Part shown: positions 1 to 5,734 of the stretch, piece by piece
Layout: the number at the start of each line of letters is the position of its first letter
How positions within the stretch are numbered: position 1 is the first letter of the stretch
Assembly (NCBI GenBank): GCA_013698495.1
Contig: JACCUV010000223.1
Coordinates: 1-6,207 of the forward strand
Source of the DNA: Chloroflexia bacterium
Lineage (GTDB): Bacteria > Chloroflexota > Chloroflexia > Thermomicrobiales > UBA6265
Reading direction: 5' to 3'
Length of the DNA stretch: 6,207 nucleotides
The notes under the pieces: generated by a model
Told to the model about the DNA's origin: nothing
What the model saw: the letters and a program-made list of their open reading frames with translations, nothing else
Databases searched by the model: none
Made by a program: the position numbers and the translations under genes

Positions 1-587
1 ATCGACCGCGCCGCGACCGCGTATTCCTCCTGCCGCAGGCGCAGGACTTCGGCGCGCACGATGCGGGCGAAATCGTCGATGTAGGCGATCGCGACGGCGA
101 TGATGATGTTGCGGATGCCGGCCCCGAAGACGGCCACCATGCCGACCGCGAGGATAATTTCGGGGAACGCCCACAGCAGATCCATGAAGCGCATGATCAG
201 GCTGTCCAGCCAGCCTCCGAAATAGCCCGCGATCAGGCCGAGCGTGACGCCAACGACCATCGAGAGGACGGCGACCGAGATGCCGACGGTGAACGAGACC
301 TGGGCGCCGGCCGCCATCCGGCTGAGGATGTCCCGGCCAAAGGAATCGGTGCCGAATGGATGATCGAGACTGGGTGGCGAGAACAGGTCGAAGTCGTCGG
401 CGCCCGGATCGTAGGGGGCCAGCAACGGTCCGAAGTTGGCGAGCAGGGCGAGGAGCGCGACCATGATGAGTCCCAGCAGGGCCTTGCGCTCACTGCGAAG
501 TCGTCGCCAGAAGCGATTCTGGCTCGATCTGGTCGGGCGGGCAACAGACGACAACTCCCCCGCCGGGGTGATGGAGGCGTCAGTCAT
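1..587 (-). CDS. dppC: Peptide/nickel-type ABC transporter permease, DppC/OppC family (C-terminus cut by window edge)
   Basis: Inner-membrane channel subunit of a binding-protein-dependent importer for peptides or similar solutes; it should pair with the DppB-type permease encoded just upstream. I translated 195 codons. A basic N-terminus (residues 20-36) precedes the first membrane segment (about 37-57). The DppC hallmark HPFGTDSFGRDILSR is at 76-90, followed by membrane segments at about 97-122 and 140-157. The frame leaves the window within the cytoplasmic EAA loop (EEYAVAARS, 187-195), which contacts the ATPase. Family members are usually 280-300 residues, so about 100 are missing. The ATG overlaps the end of the DppB gene by 8 bases (ATGACTGA), which implies translational coupling, and a GAGG lies 7 bases upstream. 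The symbol is family-level: the real substrate (dipeptide, oligopeptide, nickel, sugar) cannot be told from this subunit. Confidence 0.95.
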   Translation of the reverse strand, partial: MTDASITPAGELSSVARPTRSSQNRFWRRLRSERKALLGLIMVALLALLANFGPLLAPYDPGADDFDLFSPPSLDHPFGTDSFGRDILSRMAAGAQVSFTVGISVAVLSMVVGVTLGLIAGYFGGWLDSLIMRFMDLLWAFPEIILAVGMVAVFGAGIRNIIIAVAIAYIDDFARIVRAEVLRLRQEEYAVAARS

Positions 588-1527
588 ATTTGATCCTCGG
601 GTCGATCAGGGTGTAGGCGATATCGACAATCAGGTTGGCGAAGACAAAGATCACGGCAACCACGAGGATCGCGCCCTGGACCATCGGGTAGTCCTTGTCG
701 AAGATGGCGCCGACGAGGAGGCGTCCGATGCCCCGGATCGAGAAGACCGTCTCGATCACCACGGCGCCGCTGAGCAGCAGCGCAACCTGGATGCCGGCGA
801 CGGTGATGACCGGGATCAGTGAGTTCCGGAGTCCGTGGGCGATCACCACCCGCCGTTCCGTGAGGCCCTTGGATCGCGCGGTCCGGATATAGTCGCTGCT
901 GAGCGCTTCCAGCAACCCGGCGCGGACGAATCGCATCAGGATCGCGGCGTAGCCGGCGCCGATCGCCAGGCTGGGCAGGATCAGGTGCTTGAACCATTCC
1001 CAGGGTCCGTCTTCGGAGATCGATGCGTAGCCGAGCGATGGCAACCAGTTCAGCTCGACCGAGAACACCAGGATCAGGATGATGCCGAACCAGAAACTCG
1101 GCATGCTGACGCCGACGAAGGCCACCGTGCTCACCGCGAAATCGGCGAACGAGTTCCGGCGCAGCGCCGCCATGATGCCCGCCGGGATAGCGATCGCGGT
1201 CGCGATCAGGAACGCCAGGGCGGCGATGCTCATGGTTCGCGGCAGGCCGGTCAGGATCGCGCTGCGTACGCTCTCGACACCGGTGATCGATGTTCCCAGG
1301 TCGCCGCGCAGGAGGTTGCCCATCCACCGGAAATACTGCACGACAACATGCTCGTCGAGTCCGAGCTTGGCGCGCAAGGCGTCGGCCGCTTCGGGCGTGT
1401 ACTCCGGCCCCAGTAACTGGATGATCGGGTCGCCGGGAATCGCGCGCAGGAGGAAGAAGACGAGTGTGGCGCATCCCCAGACGATGATGACGCTGTGAAT
1501 CAGGCGGCGGATGATGTATTGAGTCAA
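580..1527 (-). CDS. dppB: Peptide/nickel-type ABC transporter permease, DppB/OppB family
   Basis: Integral membrane subunit that forms the solute channel together with the DppC-type protein. At 315 residues it has normal family length. It opens with the typical MTQYIIRRL start and a first membrane segment (about 9-29) followed by the conserved IPGDP (30-34). After an external domain come segments at about 98-122, 133-158, 183-200, 238-262 and 285-305. The EAA loop SDYIRTARSKG (211-221), with the following HGLRNSLIPV (231-240), is the ATPase contact. The end, YTLIDPRIKYD, is classic for the family. I chose the TTG start at 1527 because GGAGG lies 7 bases before it and homologues begin here; the frame also stays open to a GTG at 1545 (321 residues) that lacks a good site. 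It lies 307 bases after the binding-protein gene and overlaps the DppC gene by 8 bases. Confidence 0.95.
   Translation of the reverse strand: MTQYIIRRLIHSVIIVWGCATLVFFLLRAIPGDPIIQLLGPEYTPEAADALRAKLGLDEHVVVQYFRWMGNLLRGDLGTSITGVESVRSAILTGLPRTMSIAALAFLIATAIAIPAGIMAALRRNSFADFAVSTVAFVGVSMPSFWFGIILILVFSVELNWLPSLGYASISEDGPWEWFKHLILPSLAIGAGYAAILMRFVRAGLLEALSSDYIRTARSKGLTERRVVIAHGLRNSLIPVITVAGIQVALLLSGAVVIETVFSIRGIGRLLVGAIFDKDYPMVQGAILVVAVIFVFANLIVDIAYTLIDPRIKYD
595..598 (-). promoter_or_regulatory. Ribosome binding site of the DppC gene, inside the DppB gene
   Basis: Minus-strand GAGG, 7 bases before the ATG at 587. It lies within the last codons of the DppB gene, so the DppC start combines its own site with coupling to upstream translation. 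Confidence 0.6.
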
Positions 1528-1534
1528 CGTGGCG

Positions 1535-1539
1535 CCTCC
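1535..1539 (-). promoter_or_regulatory. Ribosome binding site deciding the TTG start of the DppB gene
   Basis: Minus-strand GGAGG with 7 bases to the TTG at 1527. It lies inside the extension that a GTG start at 1545 would need, which favours the shorter protein. Confidence 0.7.
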
Positions 1540-1590
1540 CGCCACCCCGCCGGTTGCTCACGTACCGGTGGGGCGCCCTGCGAGGGTTAT

Positions 1591-1678
1591 GTGAACCGAC
1601 ATAATGACCGTTCCCGCGATACGAAACCGACGTGCAGGGGTCAATGTGCCCCGCCTGGATCGTGTTGACCCGGTTCAC
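1591..1678. repeat. Nested inverted repeat between the binding-protein and DppB genes
   Basis: GTGAACCG at 1591-1598 is the exact reverse complement of CGGTTCAC at 1671-1678. Inside it, GGGTCAA at 1638-1644 is the exact reverse complement of TTGACCC at 1665-1671. The two right arms are contiguous (1665-1678, sharing base 1671) while the left arms are 39 bases apart. The result could be a two-part RNA hairpin in the leader of the permease genes, or paired protein-binding half-sites. There is no T tract, so it is not a standard terminator. Confidence 0.4.
1616..1644 (-). promoter_or_regulatory. Weak candidate promoter for the DppB-DppC genes
   Basis: Minus-strand TTGACC (1644-1639) and TATCGC (1621-1616) are separated by 17 bases. 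The -35 box matches 5 of 6 consensus positions, but the -10 box is poor. It would start RNA about 80 bases before the TTG start. The -35 box is also one arm of an inverted repeat (1638-1671), so it could be masked or controlled. It is offered because the 307-base gap is long for co-transcription alone; read-through from the binding-protein gene is equally possible. Confidence 0.25.
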
Positions 1679-1834
1679 GCCACCCCGATGCACCGGACGA
1701 TCACACGGATCGACCGCGGCTGACCGGGGGAGATGCGGGATGCGGCCGATCCTGGTTCGCCCCTGCGCCCGTCAGCGCGCCTCTCCGCCGGGATCTTCCA
1801 ATTAGCCGGTGCAGATTCATGCAAGGATTCGTCC

Positions 1835-3469
1835 CTATTGATCGAGCCAGATCGTTTCCAGGTATCGCTGTTCCGGAATCGATTTGTAGCCCTGCACGTA
1901 GGTGTAGAACCCAGTCACGTCCGGATAGTGGTAGAGGAAGGCGTAGACGGCCTCACCGGCGACGAGCGCCTGGAGTTCCTGAAGCAGGACGGCCCGTTCC
2001 GCCTGATCGCTCGATTGCCGCTGAGCATCGGCGAGCCGGTCGGCTTCCGGATTGTTGTAGGCATAGGAGTTCGATGGTCCGGTGGAATGGAAGTAGTTCC
2101 AGCAGCGATCATCTTGATCGGCGTCGACCACGCTGCCGAGAATCACCATGTCGTAGTCGCCGGCGGTGCGCCGTTCAACGTAGGCGTTGGTTTGCATCTG
2201 GTCGAGCTGGATGTCCAGGCCAATTTCGGTGAGCTGGTTCCGAAGCGTTTCCGTAACGCGCTGGTCGTCCGCTGTGCCGATGAGACCGGGCTGCAGCCCG
2301 GCCAGCCCAGCCGCTTCGGCCAATTGTTTCGCTTCGTCGAGATTGAAGGCCTGCGGATCGTCGACCTCTTCGGGCGGACGGTAGACCCACCCAAACGCGG
2401 GGGCGATGAATCCAACACTCGGGATGGCGCGTCCAAAGAATGCCTTGTCGTTCAAGTCGTCGCGATCGACCGCCTTGGCCACGGCCATCCGGGCATCGAC
2501 GTTGTCCCATGGCGGTCGCGCCTGGTTCATCGTCAGGGCTTCCCAGTTGGTGCCGGCCGCCTCGACGAGGGTCAATTCATCGTTGGCCGCCAGCTGGTCG
2601 TAGCCGATGAGCGGGACGATATCGACCATGTCGACATCACCCGCTTCGAGGGCGCTGACAAGCGTCGACGCTTCGGCGACCAACTGCACAACGACCTTGT
2701 CGAGCGGCGGGCGGCCACCGTACCAGCCCTCGAAGGCGTTCATTTCGAAACCGCCGCCGACCTCGACTGTTTCCGGATCGATCATGAATGGCCCGCAGCC
2801 GATCGGCGCGAGGCCGAACTGGTCGTCGCCCATCTCGTCGACGGCGCGTTTGGAGATTGGGGCGAGGGCGCGTCCCGGTCCCCGGCTACAGGCGACGGCG
2901 AGGAACGGGGCGTTGGGCGCGCTCTGGGTGATGACGAGGGTGGTGTCGTCGGGCGCCTGGATGTCGGTGATCAAGGCGAGCTTGTTCGCCTGGGGCGAGG
3001 CGAAATCGGGGTTGATCGTGCGTTCGTAGGTGTAGATGAAATCGTTCGCGGTGAGGGTGTCGCCGTTGTGGAAGGTGAGACCGGGGCGCAGGGTGAAGGT
3101 GTAGACGAGCCCGTCTTCGGAGACGGCCCACTCTTCGGCGAGGTCGGCGATGATCCCGAGTTCCTCGTCGAACTGGACGAGACCCGAGAAGAGGTTCGAC
3201 AGCAGTTCCCCGGCAACGATCCCGAGGTTGACCTGGGCGGGATCGAGGGTCGGGATTTGACCGAGCCCGAACCCCCAGCGAAGCGTGCCGCCCTGCACAG
3301 GATCCTGGCGCAACGACAATGCGTTCGGTCGTGCGGGCACGGCAGCGACGCCGGCAAGTTGCGACGCGTAGGCAATGGCCCCGCTGGCGACGGCGACGTT
3401 CAGTAGTGTGCGACGGCTGACGCGTGGTCCGCTCAAAACGCTCCAGTCGATGGTCTCGCGAGTGCTCAC
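1835..3469 (-). CDS. Peptide/nickel-type ABC transporter substrate-binding protein (SBP_bac_5 family) with Tat signal
   Basis: Extracytoplasmic receptor that captures a peptide-like solute and delivers it to the DppB/DppC channel. The 544 residues match family length. The N-terminus has a twin-arginine signal: SRRTLLN at 18-24, a hydrophobic stretch at about 22-43, and a plausible V-P-A cleavage site at 44-46. No cysteine is present there, so it is not a standard lipoprotein. The mature part opens with GGTLRWG (60-66). It carries the family's conserved region LAEEWAVSEDG (110-120), YTFTLRPGLTFHNGD (123-137) and a following ANDFIYTYER. Large-lobe features such as VAKAVDRDDL and a C-terminal YNNPEADRL also fit. 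The start is a GTG with only a weak AAGG directly before it; a TTG at 3436, with GGAG 4 bases before it, would give a shorter protein that keeps the RR motif. First gene of the importer cluster. Ligand unknown. Confidence 0.95.
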   Translation of the reverse strand: MSTRETIDWSVLSGPRVSRRTLLNVAVASGAIAYASQLAGVAAVPARPNALSLRQDPVQGGTLRWGFGLGQIPTLDPAQVNLGIVAGELLSNLFSGLVQFDEELGIIADLAEEWAVSEDGLVYTFTLRPGLTFHNGDTLTANDFIYTYERTINPDFASPQANKLALITDIQAPDDTTLVITQSAPNAPFLAVACSRGPGRALAPISKRAVDEMGDDQFGLAPIGCGPFMIDPETVEVGGGFEMNAFEGWYGGRPPLDKVVVQLVAEASTLVSALEAGDVDMVDIVPLIGYDQLAANDELTLVEAAGTNWEALTMNQARPPWDNVDARMAVAKAVDRDDLNDKAFFGRAIPSVGFIAPAFGWVYRPPEEVDDPQAFNLDEAKQLAEAAGLAGLQPGLIGTADDQRVTETLRNQLTEIGLDIQLDQMQTNAYVERRTAGDYDMVILGSVVDADQDDRCWNYFHSTGPSNSYAYNNPEADRLADAQRQSSDQAERAVLLQELQALVAGEAVYAFLYHYPDVTGFYTYVQGYKSIPEQRYLETIWLDQ

Positions 3470-3541
3470 CTTGTGGGCTCCATTCGTTGGCGCCGGACAG
3501 AGATTGGGTCTCTCACCGGTATTCGTTTGGACGATTGGGGC

Positions 3542-3570
3542 AGTCTTTCACGGAGCGTGGTTTGTGTCAA
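3542..3570 (-). promoter_or_regulatory. Candidate sigma-70-type promoter of the importer genes
   Basis: Minus-strand TTGACA (3570-3565) is a perfect -35 box. A 17-base spacer leads to AAGACT (3547-3542), a -10 box that keeps the key A at position 2 and T at position 6 but matches only 3 of 6. Transcription would start near 3535, about 65 bases before the GTG start of the binding-protein gene. The location and spacing are right for the importer cluster. Confidence 0.5.
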
Positions 3571-3868
3571 CAGCGGGGCCGTTCGCCGGGTTCCACGGTG
3601 TATCTCGCAGGGGCCGGCCCGTGTGCCGGCCCGCGAAGCATTGCATGTGAATCTCCGGGAGCCCACACAGGTCCTTCCCCACGAAACGCCGGATGCACAT
3701 TTCCCAGGTATGATGTCTCGGCACGGCGAACACATACGCATCTCGTACGGGCGGATCTGGCTCGACCGCGAATCGGATCTGGCGAACCCGGGTCTTGTCG
3801 AGCCAGTTGTCCGCCCGTACGATCGCCGATGGCGCCGGGTTCGCCCACCGATTGTCCGAGGTTCGCAT
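3548..3868 (-). CDS. Doubtful small frame (106 residues), coupled to the frame upstream of it
   Basis: I do not recognise this product. The ATG shares its A with the TGA stop of the 49-residue frame before it (TGATG), the usual geometry of coupled genes, but it has no ribosome binding site of its own. The first 70 residues look moderately protein-like, with mixed charge and segments such as VRADNWLDKT and DAYVFAVPR. The remainder is rich in H, P, R and W. Against it: the frame runs across the 22-bp inverted repeat and the 8-bp hairpin, and its last codons cover the -35 region of the importer promoter. No membrane segment or signal is visible. It may be a real small gene, a decayed one, or chance in GC-rich DNA. 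Confidence 0.2.
   Translation of the reverse strand: MRTSDNRWANPAPSAIVRADNWLDKTRVRQIRFAVEPDPPVRDAYVFAVPRHHTWEMCIRRFVGKDLCGLPEIHMQCFAGRHTGRPLRDTPWNPANGPAVDTNHAP
3606..3635. repeat. GC-rich hairpin upstream of the importer promoter
   Basis: GGGCCGGC (3611-3618) and GCCGGCCC (3625-3632) form a perfect 8-bp stem with a 6-base loop. CGC (3606-3608) and GCG (3633-3635) extend it across a 2-base bulge. It is very stable as RNA on either strand but has no following T run. It lies about 40 bases upstream of the -35 box at 3565-3570. It may end transcripts coming from the HEAT-like gene, or be a protein-binding dyad. Confidence 0.5.
3744..3821. repeat. 22-bp interrupted inverted repeat with 30-base loop
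   Basis: CGTACGGGCGGA (3744-3755) matches the reverse complement of 3810-3821 over all 12 bases. CTGGCTCGAC (3757-3766) matches the reverse complement of 3797-3806 over all 10. The unpaired bases between the arms are 1 on the left and 3 on the right. Inside, CGGATCTGGC occurs twice as a direct repeat (3752-3761 and 3774-3783). This far exceeds chance for so short a span and would fold as RNA or extrude from DNA. Confidence 0.75.
3781..3845. repeat. 11-bp inverted repeat interlocking with the 22-bp stem
   Basis: GGCGAACCCGG (3781-3791) lies in the loop of the larger stem and is the exact reverse complement of CCGGGTTCGCC (3835-3845), outside that stem. The two pairings therefore cross: as RNA they would form a pseudoknot or compete as alternative folds. 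Confidence 0.65.
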
Positions 3869-4017
3869 CAGACCGTTGGGCGGTCAGCCCGAATGGCCAG
3901 CATGAAGCGGGGCGGACGACCCTGCCTGTTTCCCGTCAAGATCTCTGTTGTGCCGGGGTCCGCCCGTACGAGAACGGGCGTGCGGAACGACCCGTTTTCC
4001 CTGACAAGAATGTGCAT
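3868..4017 (-). CDS. Doubtful small frame (49 residues) with a strong ribosome binding site
   Basis: I do not recognise this product. It begins MHILVRENGSFRTPVLVRAD and ends AIRADRPTV. The reason to list it is the GGAGG exactly 8 bases before its ATG, 50 bases after the HEAT-like gene stop on the same strand, and the TGATG junction to the next frame. Both small frames contain a VRAD segment encoded by the same 12-bp repeat, so a short duplication is possible. If real, it would be the second gene of an operon with the HEAT-like gene. Fifty open codons are easily reached by chance at this base composition. Confidence 0.22.
   Translation of the reverse strand: MHILVRENGSFRTPVLVRADPGTTEILTGNRQGRPPRFMLAIRADRPTV
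3959..3980. repeat. Third copy of the 12-bp repeat, within a short hairpin
   Basis: TCCGCCCGTACG (3959-3970) is the same 12-mer as at 3810-3821 and the reverse complement of 3744-3755. CGCCCGT (3961-3967) also pairs with ACGGGCG (3974-3980) across a 6-base loop. The 12-mer is centred on the self-complementary CGTACG core, so it could be a protein-binding half-site. Confidence 0.6.
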
Positions 4018-4025
4018 CACCCGTT

Positions 4026-4030
4026 CCTCC
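4026..4030 (-). promoter_or_regulatory. Strong ribosome-binding-like site before the 49-residue frame
   Basis: Minus-strand GGAGG, 8 bases before the ATG at 4017 and 5 before an alternative GTG at 4020. It is the main evidence that this stretch might be translated. Confidence 0.35.
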
Positions 4031-4067
4031 GCGGGCGGGCCATCATTTGTTCGGCGCCAGTCAAGTC

Positions 4068-4970
4068 TTATGCGTGCTCAAGGGCCTGGCGGAGCAGGCC
4101 GAGACGAACAGGCTCGCGCTCTTCGGCCTCCAACTCACGCAGCATACCGATCAGTTCGGGATCGCGGGTCACGACCACTTGCATTACGATCAGCCCGTAA
4201 AGGTCGAGCAGCCGGCTGTGCCTTAGGAAATGCTCGATCTGGTATCGCCATTCGGTCCGCGCCGGATGCCCCAGCAACAGGTCGTAGAGCCCGAGCAGGA
4301 TTTGCTCATCGTCGCTCTCGTGGTACTGACCGATCAGGAATGGAACCATCGATGCGGGGAGGTCGGCAAGATTGCGCAGCGACTCGGCGATCAGCTCCGA
4401 CCCGGCTTTGGGCCAGGCCGCGAATCCGAACAGGGTCGCCACCTGCAGCTGGGCGGCGAGCAGGCGAATCGCGGTCAGGGCCGGTTCTCCGGAGTTCGAG
4501 TTTTGGGGATCGTGCAGGAAGCGGGCCGCGTACAGGGCCGCCAGGTCGCGATCGAGATCGTTGAGGGCGACCAGCGCGACCGCCCGCAGCTCGGCGGCGA
4601 CTTCGTACAGACCGACCATCTGATAGGAAACGAGGGCGCGCTCGAGCAAGGGCAGATCGTCGACATGGATGATTGGTTGCAGGGCGCGGACGATCGCGGC
4701 GCGGACCACACCGCCGGAATCGTCGCGTATCGGCGATCGCTCGCACCGTTCGTAGGTCTCGTGCAGCAGTGGACGCAGGGCGGGATCTTCCCGGGCCTGG
4801 AGCACCTTCAGGGCTGGACGCACGATCTCCATATTTGTTGATTTTCGGATATACGCAATCGCGAGTTCGGCCTGAGCCTCGGGATCGTGGTCGAGAGCTT
4901 TCAGGGCGTCGAGTTGGGACTTGACCCCGGCGTGGGACGACTTCCTGCTCTTCGAATCGCGGGTGGGCAT
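4068..4970 (-). CDS. All-helical, HEAT/ARM-like protein of unknown function
   Basis: 300 residues with no signal peptide, membrane segment or catalytic motif, so probably cytoplasmic. A basic, Ser/Lys-rich start (1-17) is followed by a series of helix pairs broken by short turns containing D, P and N. Examples lie around 18-42, 48-76, 87-112, 117-153, 162-181, 187-214, 221-250 and 252-297. Recurrent patterns such as A-x-x-A-L and L-x-x-L-L resemble HEAT or ARM solenoids, which usually act as protein-binding scaffolds, but I cannot align individual repeats with certainty. The ATG start is well supported: GGAGG lies 7 bases upstream. It is divergent from the methyltransferase gene across 77 bases. 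Two doubtful small frames follow it on the same strand. The function cannot be named from the sequence. Confidence 0.85.
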   Translation of the reverse strand: MPTRDSKSRKSSHAGVKSQLDALKALDHDPEAQAELAIAYIRKSTNMEIVRPALKVLQAREDPALRPLLHETYERCERSPIRDDSGGVVRAAIVRALQPIIHVDDLPLLERALVSYQMVGLYEVAAELRAVALVALNDLDRDLAALYAARFLHDPQNSNSGEPALTAIRLLAAQLQVATLFGFAAWPKAGSELIAESLRNLADLPASMVPFLIGQYHESDDEQILLGLYDLLLGHPARTEWRYQIEHFLRHSRLLDLYGLIVMQVVVTRDPELIGMLRELEAEEREPVRLGLLRQALEHA

Positions 4971-5052
4971 CGGCGCTCCTCCATCGGCATCAGGTGTAGG
5001 CTGACGCTATCAGAGTAGTCGAGAACCGTGGAGTACGAGGAGCGTCGATGCC
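4966..5052. promoter_or_regulatory. Divergent control region bounded by a near-perfect 16-bp inverted repeat
   Basis: The 77 bases between the two divergent start codons should hold both promoters, but I find no convincing -35/-10 pair on either strand. The edges mirror each other: GAGGAGCGCCGATGCC (minus strand, 4981-4966) and GAGGAGCGTCGATGCC (plus strand, 5037-5052) differ at one base. Each includes the ribosome binding site and start codon. Near the centre, CTGACGCTATCAG (5001-5013) is a small dyad with 4-bp arms. A shared operator is possible; part of the match reflects the ribosome binding sites themselves. Confidence 0.4.
4978..4982 (-). promoter_or_regulatory. Ribosome binding site of the HEAT-like gene
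   Basis: Minus-strand GGAGG, 7 bases before the ATG at 4970. It lies within one arm of the inverted repeat shared with the methyltransferase start. Confidence 0.7.
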
Positions 5053-5734
5053 GGACCAGGTCAATCCTGAACTCGACCGTGTCAGAGCAATTTACGACAA
5101 GATTGCGCCGACCTGGGATCGGCGCCAGGGGTTGGTTGAGCGGGTGCTGATGGGCCAGCACATGCGAGCGTCCCTGGCGAGCGAGCTTCGCGGCGACGTA
5201 CTGGAAGTCGGAACAGGCACGGGTCCGACTCTGAGGTTGCTGGCCGACAACACGAAGATCACCTCGTTCACCGGTGTCGACCTATCGAACGGCATGCTCG
5301 ACGTAGCGCGGGACGTTGCCCGGGGAGCGCCGTTCCCGCTCGAGTTGCGGCGGATGGATAGCGGGCGCCTCGATTTTTCGGACGCAACATTCGACACCGT
5401 GACCACGAGTTTGATGCTCTGCACTGCGCCCGATCCGGACCTGACCCTGCGGGAAATGGCTCGCGTCTGCAAACCGGGTGGGCGAATCGTGCTGCTGGAG
5501 CACGTGCGGGCCAGGAATCCGCTGTTGATTGCGATGCAGAAGGCGCTGACGCCGCTCCAGGTGCGAATGCTCGGGTGTCATCTCGACCGGCCGACTGATC
5601 GGCTTGTCCACGACCTCGGGTTTCGGGTGGAGCGTGAGTCGACGCGGTTCTTCGGAGTGTTTCGCCTGATCATCGCGCGACCGCCATCCGAGGGCGCATT
5701 GCCACAGCTTGCCGGCCGTATGGGGGACCGGTGA
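5048..5734 (+). CDS. Class I SAM-dependent methyltransferase (UbiE/PmtA-like)
   Basis: Transfers a methyl group from S-adenosylmethionine; probably cytoplasmic or membrane-associated. Length is 228 residues. YDKIAPTWD (16-24) is the usual entry motif of UbiE-like enzymes. VLEVGTGTG (51-59) is the glycine-rich SAM loop. GVDLS (76-80) supplies the acidic residue for the ribose. MDSGRLDF (103-110) is the adenine-side motif. FDTVTTSLMLCT (115-126) and MARVCKPGGRIVLLEH (137-152) are the later core motifs. The C-terminal part, with GCHLDRPTD (176-184) and a following DLGFRVERE, resembles phospholipid N-methyltransferases (PmtA) and METTL7-like enzymes, so a lipid or quinone-like acceptor is more likely than a protein. 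That is inference. Start: AGGAG lies 5 bases before the ATG. Divergent from the HEAT-like gene. I see no stem with a T run after the stop. Confidence 0.92.
   Translation: MPDQVNPELDRVRAIYDKIAPTWDRRQGLVERVLMGQHMRASLASELRGDVLEVGTGTGPTLRLLADNTKITSFTGVDLSNGMLDVARDVARGAPFPLELRRMDSGRLDFSDATFDTVTTSLMLCTAPDPDLTLREMARVCKPGGRIVLLEHVRARNPLLIAMQKALTPLQVRMLGCHLDRPTDRLVHDLGFRVERESTRFFGVFRLIIARPPSEGALPQLAGRMGDR

Larger units (their letters stand above)
1528..1834. other. Intergenic stretch between the binding-protein and permease genes
   Basis: These 307 bases hold no gene I can support. A minus-strand frame crosses part of it (from 1693) but continues in the wrong frame through the DppB gene and is rich in R, P, H and G, which marks it as a shadow. 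The stretch contains the nested inverted repeat at 1591-1678, a weak promoter candidate and the DppB ribosome binding site. I saw no stem followed by a T run after the binding-protein stop at 1835, so read-through into the permease genes is plausible. Confidence 0.6.
3470..4067. other. Repeat-rich stretch without a confident gene
   Basis: About 600 bases lie between the HEAT-like gene and the binding-protein gene. The stretch holds the importer promoter, several inverted and direct repeats (entries at 3606-3635, 3744-3821, 3781-3845 and 3959-3980) and two small coupled minus-strand frames of doubtful reality. A plus-strand frame from 3473 continues antisense through the HEAT-like gene and is rejected. 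I saw no tRNA, no T-tract terminator after the HEAT-like stop at 4068, and no transposase fragment. The density of repeats over 3740-3980 is unlike the rest of the window. Confidence 0.6.

Noticed and set aside
584..1693. Minus-strand open frame of 369 codons overlapping the DppB gene in another frame.
   Set aside because: Its composition is dominated by R, H, P and G with no membrane segments, while the overlapping frame is an unmistakable DppB permease.
1733..3406. Plus-strand open frame of 557 codons opposite the binding-protein gene.
   Set aside because: It is antisense to a clear SBP_bac_5 gene and runs along most of its length. Its G-, V-, D- and R-rich composition is typical of the mirror frame of a GC-rich gene, and it shows no recognisable motif or ribosome binding site.
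3861..3885. GGTTCGCATC-like segment considered as a tRNA T-arm.
   Set aside because: No acceptor, D or anticodon arms can be placed around it on either strand.
3744..3970. Three copies of a 12-mer considered as a possible CRISPR or iteron array.
   Set aside because: The copies are too short, differ in orientation and are unevenly spaced (about 54 and 137 bases apart), and no cas or replication gene is present.
3473..4564. Plus-strand open frame of 363 codons across the repeat-rich stretch and into the HEAT-like gene.
   Set aside because: More than a third is antisense to the HEAT-like gene, it is rich in R, S, G and P, and no family resemblance or good start context was seen.
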